A stretch of DNA of 64,000 nt from Sphingomonas kyeonggiensis (GTDB lineage: Bacteria > Pseudomonadota > Alphaproteobacteria > Sphingomonadales > Sphingomonadaceae): the NCBI RefSeq assembly GCF_014204495.1, contig NZ_JACHLN010000005.1:62001-126000 (forward strand), written 5' to 3'. Below, in pieces: positions 62,514 to 64,000 of this stretch (position 1 is its first letter; each line of letters begins with the position of its first letter). The translations under genes were made by a program, and so were the position numbers. The notes under the pieces are model-generated. The model was not told the DNA's origin, ran no database searches, and saw only the letters and a list, made by a program, of their open reading frames with translations.

Positions 62514-64000
62514 ATGAGTATCGATTTCCTTCCGCCCGACGTGGACGAGCTGACCCCCAAGATCACCGTAGTCGGTGTGGGCGGCGCGGGCGGCAACGCG
62601 ATCGCGAACATGATCCGCGCGGACGTGCAGGGCGTCGACTTCATTGTCGCCAACACCGATGCGCAGGCGCTCAAGCAGTCGAGCGCGGGCCACCGCATCC
62701 AGCTCGGCGCCAAGATCACCCAGGGCCTGGGTGCCGGCAGCCGTCCCGAGATCGGCCGCGCCGCCGCCGAAGAGACGATCGACAACGTCCAGAAGGCGCT
62801 TGAGGGCGCCCACATGGTGTTCATCGCTGCCGGTATGGGCGGCGGCACCGGTACCGGCGCCGCGCCGGTCATCGCCAAGGCGGCCCGCGACATGGGCATC
62901 CTGACGGTGGGCGTGGTCACCCGGCCGTTCGCCTTCGAGGGCAAGCGCCGTGCGGCTTCGGCCGAGGCAGGCATCAACGAACTGCAGAAGTACGTCGATA
63001 CCCTGATCGTCATCCCGAACCAGAACCTCTTCCTGATCGCCAATGCGAACACGACCTTCAAGGAAGCGTTCGAGATGGCCGACGAGGTGCTGCAGCAGGG
63101 CGTGCGCGGCATCACCGACCTGATGGTCATGCCGGGCCTCATCAACCTCGACTTCGCCGACGTCCGTTCGGTGATGCAGGAGATGGGCAAGGCGATGATG
63201 GGCACCGGCGAGGCCGAGGGCGACGACCGCGCGCTCATCGCCGCGCAGAAGGCGATCGCCAATCCGCTGCTGGACGGCGTGAGCATGAACGGCGCCAAGG
63301 GCGTGATCGTCTCGATCACCGGCGGCGAGGACATGCGCCTGCTCGAAGTCGACGAAGCCGCCAACCATATCCGCGAGCTGGTCGATCCGGACGCGAACAT
63401 CATCTGGGGTTCGGCGTTCAATCCAGAGCTCGAGGGCAAGATCCGCGTCTCGGTCGTCGCGACCGGCATCGACGCCGAAGCGCAGCCGGTGGCCGCGCCG
63501 CGCGCCGCCGAGCAGCCGCGCGTCTTCTCCTTCTCGACCCCGCGCCGCACCGCGGCCGAGCCGGCGCCTGCCGCCGCGCCCGAGCCCGAGGCTGCAGCCG
63601 AGCCGGTTGCCGAGGAAGCGCCGCTCGCACCGCCGATTCCCGAGGCCTATGAGCCCGTCGCCGAGGAGCCCGTGTCGCTCGCGCCGCCGGTGCCCGAAGC
63701 CTATGAGCCCGAGCCGCAGCCGGCCGCGCCGGTCCAGTCCAACTGGGTCGATGACGGCAAGGACGAGGACGAGCTGGTCCTCGGTGCTGACAGCCTGGTG
63801 CCCGAGGCGCCCGTCGCCCCGATCGACGAGCCTGCCGCGACGCCGACCACGCGCCGCCGCTGGCTGACCGGCGGGGACGAGGAAGAAGCTTCGCCGCTGG
63901 TCGAGAAGCCGGCCAAGAAGAGCGGCGGCACGCTGTTCGAGCGCATGGCGATGGCCTCGCGCGGTGCCTCCAAGTCGGAAGACGAGGCGGACAAGGATCC
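62514..64000 (+). CDS. ftsZ: Cell division protein FtsZ, partial at right edge
   Basis: The tubulin-like GTPase of the Z ring; 495 codons are in the window and the end is cut. The tubulin signature GGGTGTG is at 109-115 and the T7 synergy loop NLDFADV near 208-214. After ~320 comes a long acidic Ala/Pro/Glu linker with two copies of an APP[IV]PEAYEP unit (63621-63710 region); alphaproteobacterial FtsZ linkers are long. The C-terminal peptide for FtsA binding lies beyond the edge. ATG 62514 follows GGGAG; a 115-bp gap to ftsA may hold a promoter. Confidence 0.95.
   Translation, partial: MSIDFLPPDVDELTPKITVVGVGGAGGNAIANMIRADVQGVDFIVANTDAQALKQSSAGHRIQLGAKITQGLGAGSRPEIGRAAAEETIDNVQKALEGAHMVFIAAGMGGGTGTGAAPVIAKAARDMGILTVGVVTRPFAFEGKRRAASAEAGINELQKYVDTLIVIPNQNLFLIANANTTFKEAFEMADEVLQQGVRGITDLMVMPGLINLDFADVRSVMQEMGKAMMGTGEAEGDDRALIAAQKAIANPLLDGVSMNGAKGVIVSITGGEDMRLLEVDEAANHIRELVDPDANIIWGSAFNPELEGKIRVSVVATGIDAEAQPVAAPRAAEQPRVFSFSTPRRTAAEPAPAAAPEPEAAAEPVAEEAPLAPPIPEAYEPVAEEPVSLAPPVPEAYEPEPQPAAPVQSNWVDDGKDEDELVLGADSLVPEAPVAPIDEPAATPTTRRRWLTGGDEEEASPLVEKPAKKSGGTLFERMAMASRGASKSEDEADKD

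Overview
The window looks like chromosome of a high-GC alphaproteobacterium of the sphingomonad group. The basis is the complex I accessory subunit NDUFA12, the alphaproteobacterial DUF2155/Aat neighbourhood, a sphingomonad-style trb/DUF2274 conjugation locus, an L-arabinose sugar-acid cluster, and a dcw cluster that runs mraZ to ftsZ. I assign it from gene content only; no 16S rRNA is present.

Region 1 (1-22706) is accessory DNA, most likely the right part of an integrative conjugative element (ICE). It opens with a HEPN protein cut by the left edge and a small zinc-ribbon protein. A tightly packed five-gene cassette follows (833-7886): a phosphoribosyltransferase-like protein with a canonical PRPP loop (PRTase-CE type), an ORC/CDC6-like AAA+ ATPase, an unrecognised Rossmann-like protein, a SIS-HAD fusion and a PfkB-type sugar kinase. 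This is the best candidate for a little-described conflict/immunity system here. Next is a divergent NADAR / helix-turn-helix pair with twin palindromic operators between them. Then come traG, a ribbon-helix-helix gene, trbBCDEJLFGI, a DUF2274 gene and a small gene, ending in a large serine recombinase whose last 21 codons lie inside a tRNA-Trp gene on the other strand. No relaxase is visible in the window.

Region 2 (22641-30120) starts with tRNA-Trp and holds a pentose cluster: IlvD/Edd sugar-acid dehydratase, an internally deleted galM pseudogene, a FucP-type sugar transporter, a GntR/FCD regulator, an AraD1-family protein and a GH51 arabinofuranosidase. Four copies of a FadR-type operator motif lie in front of these genes, suggesting one arabinose regulon.

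Region 3 (30162-45704) is general chromosome: a GGDEF-EAL protein, ParD-like/map, a fatty acyl-AMP ligase, recX, a double cold-shock protein, DUF192, NDUFA12, DUF2155, aat, a ParA-like ATPase, lipoproteins, a UDG-superfamily glycosylase, cysK and small proteins. Its larger gaps hold GC-rich inverted repeats and two homologous ~189-bp elements (34165-34353 plus, 44859-45046 minus) that look like a structured RNA with a tRNA T-loop-like end.

Region 4 (45545-64000) is the division and cell wall (dcw) cluster: an MraZ operator of four 10-bp-phased repeats, then mraZ, rsmH, ftsL, ftsI, murE, murF, mraY, murD, ftsW, murG, murC, murB, ddl, ftsQ, ftsA and ftsZ (cut by the right edge). Most neighbours overlap by 4 bases, which implies strong translational coupling.
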